NCBI GenBank assembly: GCA_038373865.1
Contig: JAXGGA010001076.1
Span: forward strand, 1 to 64,000
Direction of reading: 5' to 3'
Origin: Uloborus plumipes
Taxonomy: Eukaryota; Arthropoda; Arachnida; Araneae; Uloboridae
DNA length: 64,000 bases
Shown here: positions 1 to 11,778 of the stretch, piece by piece
Layout: each line of letters begins with the position of its first letter
Position numbering within the stretch: position 1 is the first letter of the stretch
The notes under the pieces: model-generated
Databases searched by the model: none
Told to the model about the DNA's origin: nothing
What the model saw: only the letters and a program-made list of their open reading frames with translations
Made by a program: the position numbers and the translations under genes

Positions 1-3000
1 CCCACCCCCCCCCCACCCCCACCCCCCCACCCCCCCCCCCCCACCCCCCCCCCCCCCCCCCCACCCCCCCCCCCCCCCCCCCCACCCCCCACCCCCCACC
101 CACCACCCCCCCCCCCCCCCCCCCCCCCCCCCCCACCACCCCCCCACCCCCCCCCCCCACCCCCCCCCCCACCCCCCCACACCCCACCCCACCCCCCCCC
201 CACCCCCCCCCCCAACCCCCCACCCCCCCCCCCCCACCCCCACCCACCCCCCCCACCACCCCCACCCCCCCACCCCCACCCACCCCACCACCCCCCACAC
301 CACCCCACCCCACCCCCCACCCCACCCACCCCACCCACCCCCCCCCCACCCACCCCACCACCACACCCCCACCCCCCACCCCAACCCCACCACCCACCCC
401 ACCCCCCCCACCCACCCCCCACCCCACACCCACCCCCCCACCCACCCCCCCCACCCCCCCCCACCCACCACCCACACCACCCCCCCACCCCAACCCCCCC
501 AACCACCCACCCCCCCCCCCCCCCCACCCACCACCCACCCACCCACACCCCCCACCACCCCCACCCACCCCACCCCCACAACCACCCCCCCCACCCACAC
601 CCCACACCCACCCACCCACCCCCACCCACCACCCCCACCACCCCCCCACCCACCCCCACCCCACCACACCCCACCCACCCCACACCACCACCCCCCCACC
701 CACACCACCCCCACCCCACCCCCCCACACCCCCACACCACCCCCACCACCCCACCCCACCCACCCCACCACCCCACCCCCACCAACCCCACCACCCCCCC
801 ACCACCCCCCACCCCACCACCCCCACACCCCCCCCACCCCCCACCACCCCCCCCCCACACCACCCACCACCACACCCCCCCCACCCCCACCCACCCCACC
901 CCCCCCACACCACCCACAACCCCAACCCCCACCCCCCCCCCACACCCCACCCCCACCCACCCCCCCCCCCACCCCCACCACCCCCACCACCCCACCCCCA
1001 CCACCACCCCACCCCCACCCACCCAACCCACACACCCCACCCCCCCACCCCCACCCCACCACACCCCCCCACACCACCCAACCCCCACCCCCACACCCCC
1101 CCACAACACCCACCACCCCACCACCCCCCCCCACCCACCAACCCCACACCCCCCCCACCCCCACACCCCACCCACCACACCCCCCCACCCCACCCCACCA
1201 CACCCACCACCCCCACCCACCCACCCCCCCCCACCAACCCACCCCACCACCCACCCCCCACACCACCCACCCACCCCACACCCCCCCACAACCCACCCAC
1301 CACCCCCACCCCACCCACCCCCACCACCACCCCCAAACCCACACCCACCCACCCCACCCCCACACCCCCACCCCCCCACCCACCCCCCCCACCAACCCCA
1401 CCCACACCCCCCACCCACCACCCCACACCACCCCCACCACCCCCCACCCACCACCCCACCACCCCCACCCACCACCACCCACCCCCCCCACCCCCACCCA
1501 CACCCCCACCACCCCCACCCACCACCCCCACACCCACCCCCCACCCCCACCCACCACACCCCACACCCCCACCCCACCCCACCACCCACCACCCCCCACC
1601 CCCCACCCCCACACCACCACCCCCCCCACACCCCCACCCCCCCCCACACCCCCACCCCACCACACCCACCCCACCACCCCACCCCCCACACCACCCCACC
1701 CCCACACCCACCCACCCCCCCCCACCACCCCCCACCCCACCACCCACACCCCACCAACCCCCCCACCCACCCCCACCCCACCCACCCCCACCACCCCACA
1801 CCCACCCCCCACCACACCACCCCCCCACCCACACCCACCACCACCCCCCACCCCACCCACCCCCCCCCCACCCCCCACCCCACACCCACCCCCCACCCCC
1901 CCACCACACCCCCACCCACCCCCACCACCACCCCCCACACCCCCCCCAACCCCACCCCACCCCCACCCCACACCCCCCCCCACCCCCACCCCCCCCCACA
2001 CCCCACCACCCACCCACCCCCACCACACCCACCCCCCCACCCACCCCCACCCCACACCACCCCCCACCCCACCCACACCCACCCCACCACACCCCCCCAC
2101 CCCCCCCACCCACACCCCCCACACCACCCCCCCACCCCACCCACCCCACCCCCCCCCACCACCCCCACCCCCCCCCCCACACCCCACCCACACCACCCAC
2201 CCCACACCCCCACCCACCCCACCCCCCACCCCACCCACACACCCCCCCCACCCCCCCAACCCCCACACCCCCCCACCCACCCCCCCCACACCACCCCCCC
2301 ACACCACCCACCCCCACACACCCCCACCCCCCCCCACCCACCCCCCACCACCCCACCCCCACCCACCCCCCCACCCCACCACCCCACCACCCACCCCCCC
2401 CCCCCACCCACCCCCCCCCCACCCCACCCCCACAACCACCCACACCCCACACCCCCCCACCCACCCCACCCCCACCCCACACCCCCCCCACACCACCCCC
2501 CACCCACCCCACCCCACCACCCCCCCACCCACCCCCACCACCCCACCCCACACCCCCCCACACCCCACCCCCCCACCCACCCCCCACCCCACCACCCCAC
2601 CCACACCCCACCAACCCCCACCCCCCACCCACCACCCCCCCACCCCACCCCCACCCACCCCACCCCCACCCCCCCCACAACCACCCCCACACCCCACCCC
2701 CCCACCCACACCCACCCCAACCCCCCACCACCCCCACCCCCCACCCCACCCCACACCCCCACCCACCCCACACCCCCCACCCCACCACCCCCACCCACCC
2801 CACCCCCCCCCACCCCACAACCCACCCCCCCACCCCCCCCCCCACCCACCCACCCCCACCACCCCACCCCCCCCCCCACCCAACCACCCCACCCCACCCA
2901 CCCACCCCCCCCACCCCCCACCCCCACCACCCCCCACACCCACCCCACACCCCCACACCCACCCCCACCCCCACCCCACCCACCCCCCACACCCACCCCC

Positions 3001-5930
3001 CCCCACCACCCCCACCCACCCCACCACCCCACACCCCCACCCCCCACCCCACCCCCCACCCACCCCACACCACCCCACCCACCCACCCCCACCCCACCCA
3101 CCCCCACCCACACACCCCCACCCCCCCCAACCCCACACCCCCCACACACCCCCCCCACCCCACACCCCAACCCCCACCCCCACCCACCCCCCCACCACCC
3201 CCCCACCCCCCACCCCCCAACCCACCACCCCACAACCCCACCACCACACCCCCCCACCCCCACCCCACCACACCCCACCCCCCACCCCACCACCCCACAA
3301 CCCACCCCCCACCCCCCACACCCACACCCCCACCCCCCCCCACCCACCCCCCCACCCACACCCCACCCCCCCCCACCCACACCCCCCACCCACCCACCCC
3401 CCACCCCACCACCCCCCCACCACCACCCCCCACCCCCCCCCACCCCCCCCACACCACCCACCACACCCCCACCCACCCCACCACCCCCCACCCACCACCC
3501 ACCCCCACCCACCCCCCCACACCCACACCCCCCCACCCCACACCCCACCACCCACCCCACACCCCCACCCCCCACCCCCACCCCCACCACACCCCCCACC
3601 ACCCACACCACCCACCCCACCCACCCCCCACCCCCCACCCCCCCACCCCCAACCCCCCCCACACCCCCACCCCCCACCCCACACCCACCCACCACACCCC
3701 CCCACCCCCCCCACCACCCCACCCCACCCCCCACCCCACCCCCCCCACCCACAACACCCCACCCCCCACAACCCCCCCCACCACCCACCCCCCACCACCC
3801 CCACCCCCCACCACCACCCCACCCCCCACCCCACACACCCACCCCCACCCCCCCACCACCCACCCCCACCCACACCCCCACACCCACCCCACCCACCACC
3901 CCCCACACACCCACCCCACCCCACCCCCCCCACCCCACACCACCCCCACCCACCCCCACCCCCCACCCCACCCACCCACACACCCACACCCCACCCACCC
4001 ACACCCCCACCACCACCCCACACCCCCACCCACCCACCACCACCCCCACACCCCCCACCACCCACACCCACCCCACCAACCCCCCCACCAACCCCACACA
4101 CCCCCCCACCACCCCACACCCACACCCCCACACCCACCCCACACCACCACCCCCCCCACACCACCCACACCCCACCAACCACCCCCCACCCCCACCCCCA
4201 CCCAACCCACCCCAACCACCCACCACACCCACCACACCAACACCACCCCACACCACCCACCCCACCACAACCACCCACCCCCCACCCACACCACCAACAC
4301 CCACCCCCACACCCACACCACCCCCCCACCACCCCACCCCACCAACCACACCCCCCACCACACCACCACACCCACCCCACCCCACCAACCCACACACCAC
4401 CCCCCCACACCCACCCCCCACACCCCCACCAACCACACACCAACCCCCCACACCCCACAACCCACAACACCCACCACAACACCACCCCCCACCCCCCCAC
4501 CACAACCCCACACCACACCCCAACACACCCCCACCCAACCCCACACCCACCCACAACCACCCACCCCACACACCACCCCCCACCACACCCACCACCACCC
4601 CCCACACCCCCACCCAAACACAACCCACACCACCACCCCCAACCCCCAACACACCACCCCACCCCACACCAAACCACCACCCCCCACCCAACCAACCCAC
4701 CCCCCCACACAACCCACCACCCCACCCCCCAACACCCACCCAACCCCCCACCAACACCACCCCCACACCACCCCAACCCCCACACCCACCCACCAACACC
4801 CCCCCCAACACCCCACCCCCACACCCCCAACACCCACCCACCAACACCCACACACCCACCACCACCCAACACCCCACCACCCCACCCCCACCACACCCAA
4901 CCACCCCAACACCCCACCCCACACCCCAACCCCACACAACCCACCCAACACCACCACCACACCCACACACCCCCACCACACCCACCCCACACACCCACCC
5001 ACCCACCCCAACACCCACCCACCAACACCCCAACCCACCACCCCCACCACCACACCACACAACCCCACACCCCCCACACCAACACCCACCACACCCACCC
5101 AACCCACACCACCCCCACCAACACCACCCCCAACCACCCCACCAACACACCAACCCACCAACCCCAACACCCACCCACACCCACCCCCACCACCCAACAC
5201 ACCCACAACCCCCACCCACCACACACCCAACACACCACCCCAAACACCCACCACCCCAACCAACCCACAACCAACCCAACACCCCACACCCACCCAAACA
5301 ACCACAACACCCACCCCACACACCAACCCACACCACACCCCACCACCAACACCCACACCACACACCCACACAACCACACCCCCCCACCACCACCCAAACC
5401 CACAACCACCCCCACACCCACAACCAAATACACACTACCCCATCCCCCAACACCAAACCACCAAACCACAAACACACCCAACCACACAACAACCAAACAA
5501 AAACCCACAAAAAAAAACACCAAACCCACACCCAACAACACAACCCACCCACCAAACACAAAAAACACCCTCCCCCAACCCTCAACCCAAAACAACAAAA
5601 ACCACAAACCACACCCCCAAAAACCAAAACCCAAACAAAACCCACCAAACCCCCTACCAACCACCTATACACAAACCCCACACACAACAACCATACCACA
5701 CACACCCCTCCTATCCACAACACCCCTCAACCCCATCCCCTCTCCACCACACCCCCCCACAACCTCTCCAACCTTCCCCACCCTCAAATCCCAACTACCC
5801 AACCTCACAAAACAACCCACTACCCCCCCCTCAAAACCCAACACCCCCCCATCCCAAACCACCACAACCACAAATACCAAATCCAATAAAAACAACTCCC
5901 ATCTCCCACCCAAAAACACAAACACAATCA
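1..5930. repeat. G-free low-complexity A/C tract
   Basis: There is no G in the first 5930 bases, and no T before base 5429. The tract starts as nearly pure C with scattered A. The share of A rises from about 5 in 60 at the start to about one third near 4.5 kb and over half near 5.5 kb. T then appears, and G returns abruptly at 5931, where normal sequence begins. No fixed repeat unit can be seen. On the minus strand the pattern is ordinary sequence that first loses C, then A, and ends in G with some T. That graded loss looks more like a read or consensus artefact at a contig end than a satellite. A real GT-rich satellite cannot be excluded. The open frame at 5665-5925 on the minus strand is a product of this composition. 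Confidence 0.9.
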
Positions 5931-5958
5931 GCTGCTCTTTTGTCCTTGAAGTAACTTA

Positions 5959-6260
5959 GGCAGGGATTCAAGTGAAACAGGCAATCGCAAATTACAATCG
6001 CGACTGGAAATGAATTACATTAGAACGTTTCTTGATAAAAACATCGTGACGTCAGCGTGACGTTTGCCTATGAAAAGCGAGCTAGATAAAACGTCACAGC
6101 CTACTTGGCGAATAAGAGGAGATCGCTGAGTGCTTGTGAGCTCTTATTGGCTCCACCCGTAGTGACGTCATGCCAATTTAAGTTGATGATAATGTAATTC
6201 ACTTCCAGTAGCGATTGCAATTTGAAGCGATCGCAGTGCTGTTTCACTTGAATCCCTGCC
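5959..6260 (+). mobile_element. PIF/Harbinger-like MITE, copy 1
   Basis: A 302-bp element with near-perfect terminal inverted repeats. It begins GGCAGGGATTCAAGTGAAAC and ends with the reverse complement, flanked on both sides by TTA (5956-5958 and 6261-6263). A 3-bp TTA/TAA target duplication with GGC-type ends is the PIF/Harbinger signature. The interior has no ORF but carries TGACGTCA-type palindromes and copies of GTGACG. Related copies lie at 11313-11775 and 51986-52297. Confidence 0.85.
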
Positions 6261-6319
6261 TTAGTGGTTTAAATTTGCGTACAGATTTAAGCCTTGAAAA
6301 TTTATTCAATTTGATTAAT

Positions 6320-6690
6320 TAACATCTCCTCCCTAGCAGCATCATCTCATCGGCCGATGATCCAATATGTCTCATCGGCCGATCAGAATCCGAGCAGCAA
6401 AATCCGATGAGAATACGATGAGATTTGGAGCAATTTACGAGCAGAACAGTCCCGTGCCGAGGAATTTCATCGGGAAACTTGATTGGAAGGATATCGTTTT
6501 CCGATGGAATATAGCTCATCTTATTTTCATCGGGAAAGTTGATCGGAAGTATATCGATTTCCGATGAAAAGTAGCTCATCGAAAACCGTGCTCGGATACT
6601 GATCGGAACGATGTCATCGTGCGTTACAGGATCAGTTTACGAGGAGTTTGTTGATCGGCCGAGCAAAATCCGATGAGTTGATGGTCCTTG
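6320..6690. repeat. Palindromic repeat with CATCGGCCGATG motifs
   Basis: The segment repeats variants of CATCGGCCGATG and AATCCGATGAG in both orientations near its two ends (6346-6420 and 6653-6682). Between them is a 60-bp tandem duplication (6465-6584) whose units begin TTTCATCGGGAAA. It is probably a small decayed DNA transposon. No target duplication was found. The short open frames on both strands follow from the palindromes. Confidence 0.55.
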
Positions 6691-6871
6691 GGCTGTTACT
6701 TACTTAACTTTCTGTTTCTTATATTTATTTGGCGAATTGATTTAAACTTTAACATGACTTTAAGTGGAATTTAAAAGGTTGTGAAGCGCATTTGAACTAA
6801 AGGATATAATAATTTTTCTTCAGAGGGGGTTGAAGTGAATTTAAATTTATTAAGTTGACTTCCTCAAAATT

Positions 6872-7171
6872 CGGTGTAACCGAAAATATCACAATGGAAC
6901 TATTATTGTTAAAAAAAATAGTGATGGCTATTCAGTCACTCATCGTATTTGGCGTCGTAAAGTTTGGCCACAATCGAGAAATTTACCAAACCTCCCAGCC
7001 AGTGAAACACTACTTTCTCCAAATCAAAGAAAAAGGAAACGCTCTGGTAAGGAACAGCAGTTGTTCGCAGTCTAAAGAGTATTTTATTGCATGTTTAAAA
7101 CATGTATTTAATGCCGCCATCACTAAATTTTTAACAATAATAGTTCCATTCTGACATTTTCGGTAACACCG
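6872..7171. mobile_element. MITE with about 55-bp inverted ends
   Basis: The left end CGGTGTAACCGAAAATATCA and the right end, closing in TTTTCGGTAACACCG, are inverted copies. The symmetry extends inward over GGAACTATTATTGTTAAAAA to about 55 bp. No clear target duplication is visible. An internal 80-bp block (6929-7008) recurs directly outside the right end at 7173-7253. The 99-codon frame at 6855-7154 lies within the element and is not considered a gene. Confidence 0.65.
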
Positions 7172-7172
7172 C

Positions 7173-7253
7173 TATTCAGTTTACCCTTCATATTTGGCGT
7201 CGTAAAGTTTGGCAACAATCGAGAAATTTACCAAACCTCCCAGCCAGTGAAAT
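7173..7253 (+). repeat. Second copy of an 80-bp block from the adjacent MITE
   Basis: This block repeats 6929-7008 with few changes, including TTTGGCGTCGTAAAGTTTGG and ACCAAACCTCCCAGCCAGTG. One copy lies inside the inverted-repeat element and one immediately outside. That suggests local duplication or one element inserted into a related one. Confidence 0.7.
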
Positions 7254-7579
7254 CTTGCTTATTTGAGGGTCACTGTTAGATTGTAATCACTTCAAAGAGT
7301 TGGCGCGAAAGACATTATATTTCTTGCCTTTTAATGTTCACATTAAAATCCTGGAAGAATTGTTGTGGCTGAGCTACCGGACGACAATCGGTTTCCTATG
7401 TTAATCAATTTAGATTTGGCGACCAATTTTACATTGAAATTACGGTTAAATCGGTGAATTATATTAAATTTCGAGGGCAAAATTGCTGTGGTCGTTGAGA
7501 GTTTTCGAAAATCTTGGCACTACAGCTGTGTTAAAAGTTCCATTGAAACGTAAAAATTCGCTAAAAATAAATAAGTTCG

Positions 7580-7580
<1 letters not shown>

Positions 7581-7614
<34 letters not shown>
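7581..7614. repeat. (CA)17 microsatellite
   Basis: Seventeen uninterrupted CA units. Confidence 0.97.
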
Positions 7615-7616
<2 letters not shown>

Positions 7617-7679
7617 AAAAGAAGAAAAGTCTTAAGAGTGAGTTAAACTATATTTAGTTAACTTCCTTTACATTTATTG

Positions 7680-7708
7680 CACGGGCATCGCCGTGCGGGT
7701 ACTGCTAG
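7680..7708 (+). mobile_element. Helitron-like 3' terminus
   Basis: A 5-bp stem (CACGG at 7680-7684 with CCGTG at 7691-7695) is followed about 10 bases later by CTAG and then T. A short hairpin before CTRR is the Helitron/Helentron 3' end. The same motif ends the element at 9967. The 5' limit of this copy was not identified. Confidence 0.65.
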
Positions 7709-7816
7709 TTATATATATAGACACACATAACTAATTTACAACCTTCTTAAGCGAACACTGTTTTTAAGAGATGCAGCATCCGACAAATTTAATATTTATA
7801 TGAAGAAAGAGATTTC

Positions 7817-9967
7817 TCTACTAATAATAAAGCTGAAGATGGGTCTGTCTGTCCTTCTTTCTGTCTGTCTGTCTGTTACGCGCGTAGCGCCAAAACCGTT
7901 CGGTCGATTTTCATGCCACTTGGCACAAAATTATTTTGTAGCATGTAGTTTTGCACCTCGAAGCGATTTTTCGAAAATTCCATTTCGTTCTTTTTCTATT
8001 CGAATTCTTAGCGGAAATTCGATAAAATAGGGAAGAAATATTTCATACACAGTTTCAAGTCTTATGTCATTCGAAAGCTTGAAATTTTCTGCACAAAATG
8101 AAGTTTTTTCGAAGTTTCTACGATCATCAGGAGAGCTGTAACAACTGTTTTTAGAATCCCGGAATTCAAGGCTTACCTTCAGTAAAGCAAGCCAAACGAT
8201 TCTAAAATGGTTCATCTCGAGAATAAAATTTGTTTTAAAAGAGAGATGAAATCAATTATTTTATCAACGGAAATTAACTTTTCATGTTGTTACCATGGTT
8301 ACGTGTTCATACCTATTTTTGTTTCGTTCTTTTTCCAGCGTTGCCAGATGTAGTATTTTTGATACTACGGTAATATTTTTTCGGCCCAAATAAGGAGCGT
8401 AGTATTTTTCCGGCAACCCTATTTCCAATGCACTAATGATTTAATTAAAAAATTTGGCGGATTTTTTTTTTTTTTTTTTTCATTTTCATAGATTTCGAAT
8501 TTCAGCAACATTGATTTTGGTAACGTTTAGAAACAGTAGTATTTTGTAATATTTTTTTTAGACGTGGCGTAGTATTTTTTTGTTTCAATTCTCTGGCAAC
8601 TCTGTCTTTTTCCCGGTGAAAATGCTTTGGGACCTTACTTGGCGCGTTTTTGCGTGTCTCGCGGAAGTAAAAGCTAATGCAGACAAAAGTGATATGAATT
8701 GGCGCTACCACTTGGCAATATATCGCCAAGCTTTTGGTCGTCAAGTATTTGCCGCCAATTTGGCGACAAATCGCCAAGTTGGCGAAAAAAATGTTTTTTT
8801 ACTTCCTTTTACGTAGTAAAGGAAGTATTGTGATCGCGAAAAAAAAATCACCCAAATTTGAGTCTAAATTTTGATTTTGCTCACCCCCGAATGAAAATTC
8901 CTTAGTTTTTTTGACCTGTCAGCACGTGCATATGTACCTACCAACATATAAGCAGCCGAAAATTTTTTTTCAACCACCCCTGAGTTAATTACGACGAGTT
9001 TTCTCGTGACGTCTGTATGTACGTGTGTGCGTATGTATGTATGTTTGTGGGTCGCATAACTCAAAATCTATATGTCGTAGAAGCTTCTAGCTTGGTATGT
9101 AGGCTCTGAGGATGGTCTAGTTGTGCACCTCCTCTTGTGGTTGCATTTGAATGTTCCCAAGGGGGTGTTTTACCCCTTTTTTGGGGTAAATCAGTGTTAA
9201 TTTCAATGCAGACTCAAGTGATATGAATTGGCGCGACTACTTGGCGATATGTCGCCAAGCTTTTGGTCGCCAAGTGTTTGACGCCAACTTGGCGACATAT
9301 CGCCAAGTTGGTGACAAATTTGGCGAAAAAATTATTTTTTGAATTTGGGTTCAACTTGGCGCTATTGGCGATATTTTGCGAAAAATTCACTGAATGATAT
9401 TAAAATCAGCAATATTTAGAAAATTAACCATTGCAAAATATTTTTTGCATTGTTTCGTGGCAGATTAGGGGAGTAAATATTTGAATTGTTACCTTGCTCA
9501 CTCCAAGCACTTTTTTTAACACGCAATGCAACTAGTAAGAAATTTACACGTAAAAGGAAGTAGTGTGGGGTCCATACCAGATTTTTTTTTTATTTAGACT
9601 CAATTTTGGTGCTATTGGCGATATTTTGCGAAAAATCTACTGAATGATGTTAAAATCGGCGATATTTAGGAGATTAATCATTGTAAAACCTTTTTTTTTT
9701 TGCATTGTTTCGTGGCAAACTAGGGATATAAATGTTTGAATTGTTATCTTGCTCACTCCAAGCACTATTTTAGCACTTAAGGCATCTACCAAGAAATTTA
9801 CACGTAAAATTAAGTAGCGTGGGGTCCATACCAGATTTTTATATCATACTTTGAAGGAATTATAGTTGAATTACAACTAAAATAGAGCATTTTTTCTGTT
9901 TTTACAAATTTTTTACAAATGAACTTTTAATTTTATACCACGGGCAAAACCGTGCGGGTACCGCTAG
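7817..9967 (+). mobile_element. Non-autonomous Helitron/Helentron-like element
   Basis: The 5' part starts TCTACTAATAATAAAGCTGA, then has a GTCTGTCTGTCTG tract (7845-7875) and the phrase TTACGCGCGTAGCGCCAAAA, a layout common at the 5' end of arthropod Helentron-type repeats. The 3' end has the hairpin CACGG...CCGTG (9939-9954) and terminal CTAG (9964-9967). Inside are TTGGCGAC/GTCGCCAA palindromes at 8700-8790 and again at 9226-9320. A directly repeated block of about 245 bp ends twice in GGGGTCCATACCAGATTTTT (about 9340-9590 and 9590-9840). No helicase frame exists, so it is non-autonomous or composite. A smaller element at 8338-8606 appears nested. Confidence 0.6.
8338..8606. repeat. Small inverted-repeat segment, GTTGCCAGA ends
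   Basis: The left side reads GCGTTGCCAGATGTAGTATT. The right side reads GTAGTATTTTTTTGTTTCAA followed by CTCTGGCAAC, so GTTGCCAGA-like ends face each other with GTAGTATTTTT repeated three times within. It is probably a decayed MITE nested in the Helitron-like element. No target duplication was confirmed. Confidence 0.4.
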
Positions 9968-10142
9968 TAGAATCATAAAACAAAATTTAAATTTTTCTAA
10001 ATGAATACTTTTTTTAATAAATGAGACTCCTTTTTAATATTTTTAACTAATATTTGGTAAATAAATCCATCTATTCTACCGGATGTTTTACCAGTGCTTT
10101 AAAAGTAATGCTAGAGTGACATTTTTTTTTTTTTTTTTTTTT

Positions 10143-10530
10143 GCGCCAGGAGAGGGACATTTTTTTTTTGCGCCAGGAGAGGGACATTTTAATCAAAAAA
10201 GGCTGATGTTTCTACCCGGAATTATACAGAAGGTTAATAATGGTATTTTTCTCTTTTATCCTCTTAACTCAATTACACACTGCTGGCAGAATTATTATTT
10301 TTATTTTATTGAGAATAGAAATGTTGGCCAGGAGAGGGACATCGAAAATGTTACATACCTCATTTTGAACTAAGGAATAATAATTCGAACAGCAGACACA
10401 TTCTATAGACAAAATACTCTATGAGTCCAAAGAAGTGATGAGAATAAACAGTGTTATAGTACTGCAGATTCAAAATTCCTTCTTTTTGCCTTTAATAATT
10501 GAATCAATTTGTAGGCCAGGAGAGGGACAT
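10143..10530 (+). repeat. Four spaced copies of GCCAGGAGAGGGACAT
   Basis: The exact 16-mer GCCAGGAGAGGGACAT occurs at 10145-10160, 10172-10187, 10327-10342 and 10515-10530, always on the + strand. The first two are preceded by GC, giving 18 identical bases. The DNA between copies is dissimilar, so this is not a simple tandem array. Weaker echoes (GGTGGGACA near 10670, GGGGACATCAT near 10840) follow. It could be a dispersed protein-binding motif inside an unrecognised transposon. Small frames at 10083-10373 and 10435-10647 cross it and look like chance. Confidence 0.85.
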
Positions 10531-10649
10531 GCAAGATTATATAATCATTTAAATAAGCTTAAACAACACTATATTACACTCATAATTATACATAATTCAA
10601 CACTACAAGTGGAATTTGTGCAATGTTCACGTAAAATTTTAAAATAATT

Positions 10650-11312
10650 TATTTACATTTTAGAAACAGGGTGGGACACGCAAAAAAAGGTGACTTTTTG
10701 GCTATTCAAAAATTTTTGTAGAAAAAAAATAAATGAAAAATTGCTTTAATATGAACTGAATAACATCACAATAAGTATTTCTAACAATTAAAAAAATAAA
10801 AAAACTTTTTAGGTCGAATAATTTTGTGCTGTCCTACGGGGACATCATATTGTTCGGATTTTGGAGAATCACCCTTAAATGGATTTAATTTTATTTATTA
10901 AATATGCACAATTGTCACTTATTTTTTTTTCAAAATGTTCAGTATGTAAACAAATAAATTAAAAAAATTGCGAAAAAAAAATTCAGTAAAAAAAAAAAGG
11001 AAATTATTTTATATTTTTTCTCATTCAAAAGCCTGGGGGGGAGGGGGGGCTGGGAGGCGCTTCCTTGACTGCACACAAAAATAATCTGCTACCCTATACT
11101 AATTTTTAATGGCGCCAAAGCTGATGGAGCTTATTGCACTTTTTGCGCAAGGACCTCTGCTGATTTGATAAAAAATGCGTGATTTTTGTTATGTGATTTC
11201 AACAGATATTTTGTTTTCATTAAAAAGTCATCCTAAAGTGACTGGTGTCGGGGGGGGGGGGGGGCAATAACCGATATGTTCCCATAAATCCGCGGATGTT
11301 TGAAACATTTTA
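10650..11312. other. A/T-rich stretch, no gene seen
   Basis: Homopolymer-rich DNA with long A/T runs, a G-rich patch near 11035-11060 and a G run near 11250-11265. No splice-bounded open frame, RNA gene or clear element was recognised. Confidence 0.6.
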
Positions 11313-11775
11313 GACAGGAATTCAAGTGAAACACCATTGCAATCGCTTCGATGCGATCGCAAAATAAATGCTAATGCAACTTAACTTGGAACTGACGTCA
11401 CTACGGGTGGAGCCAATAACAGCTCACAATCTCTTCTTATTCGCCAAGTAGGCTGTGACGTTTTATCTAGCTCGAAGGCAGGAATTCAAGTAAAACAGGC
11501 GATCGCAAACTGCAATCGCTACTGGAAATGAATTTAGAACGTTTCTTGATAAAAACATCGTGACGTCAGCGTGACGTTTGCCTATGAAAAACGAGCTAGA
11601 TAAAACGTCACAGCCTACTTGGCGAATAAGAGGAGATCGCTGACTGCTTGTGAGCTCTTATTGGTTCCGCTCGTAGTGACGTCAGTGCCAAGTTAAGTTG
11701 ATGATAATGTAATTCACTTCCAGTAGCGATTGCAATTCGAAGCGATTGCAATGGTGTTTCACTTGAATTCCTGTC
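11313..11775 (+). mobile_element. Chimeric PIF/Harbinger-like MITE, copy 2
   Basis: Outer ends are GACAGGAATTCAAGTGAAAC and its reverse complement, flanked by TTA at 11310-11312 and 11776-11778. A complete element begins internally at 11477 (GGCAGGAATTCAAG) and runs to the right end. The first 164 bp are an inverted copy of the right half of the same family, breaking at CTAGCTCG. The outer TTA pair brackets the whole 463-bp chimera, so it appears to have moved or been captured as one unit. Confidence 0.8.
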
Positions 11776-11778
11776 TTA

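Noticed and set aside
5665..5925. 86-codon minus-strand frame rich in Gly and Val
   Set aside because: It exists only because the tract lacks G on the + strand; not a gene.
1..5930. Telomere
   Set aside because: No TTAGG/CCTAA or other fixed unit is present; only A/C composition is shared with telomeric strands.
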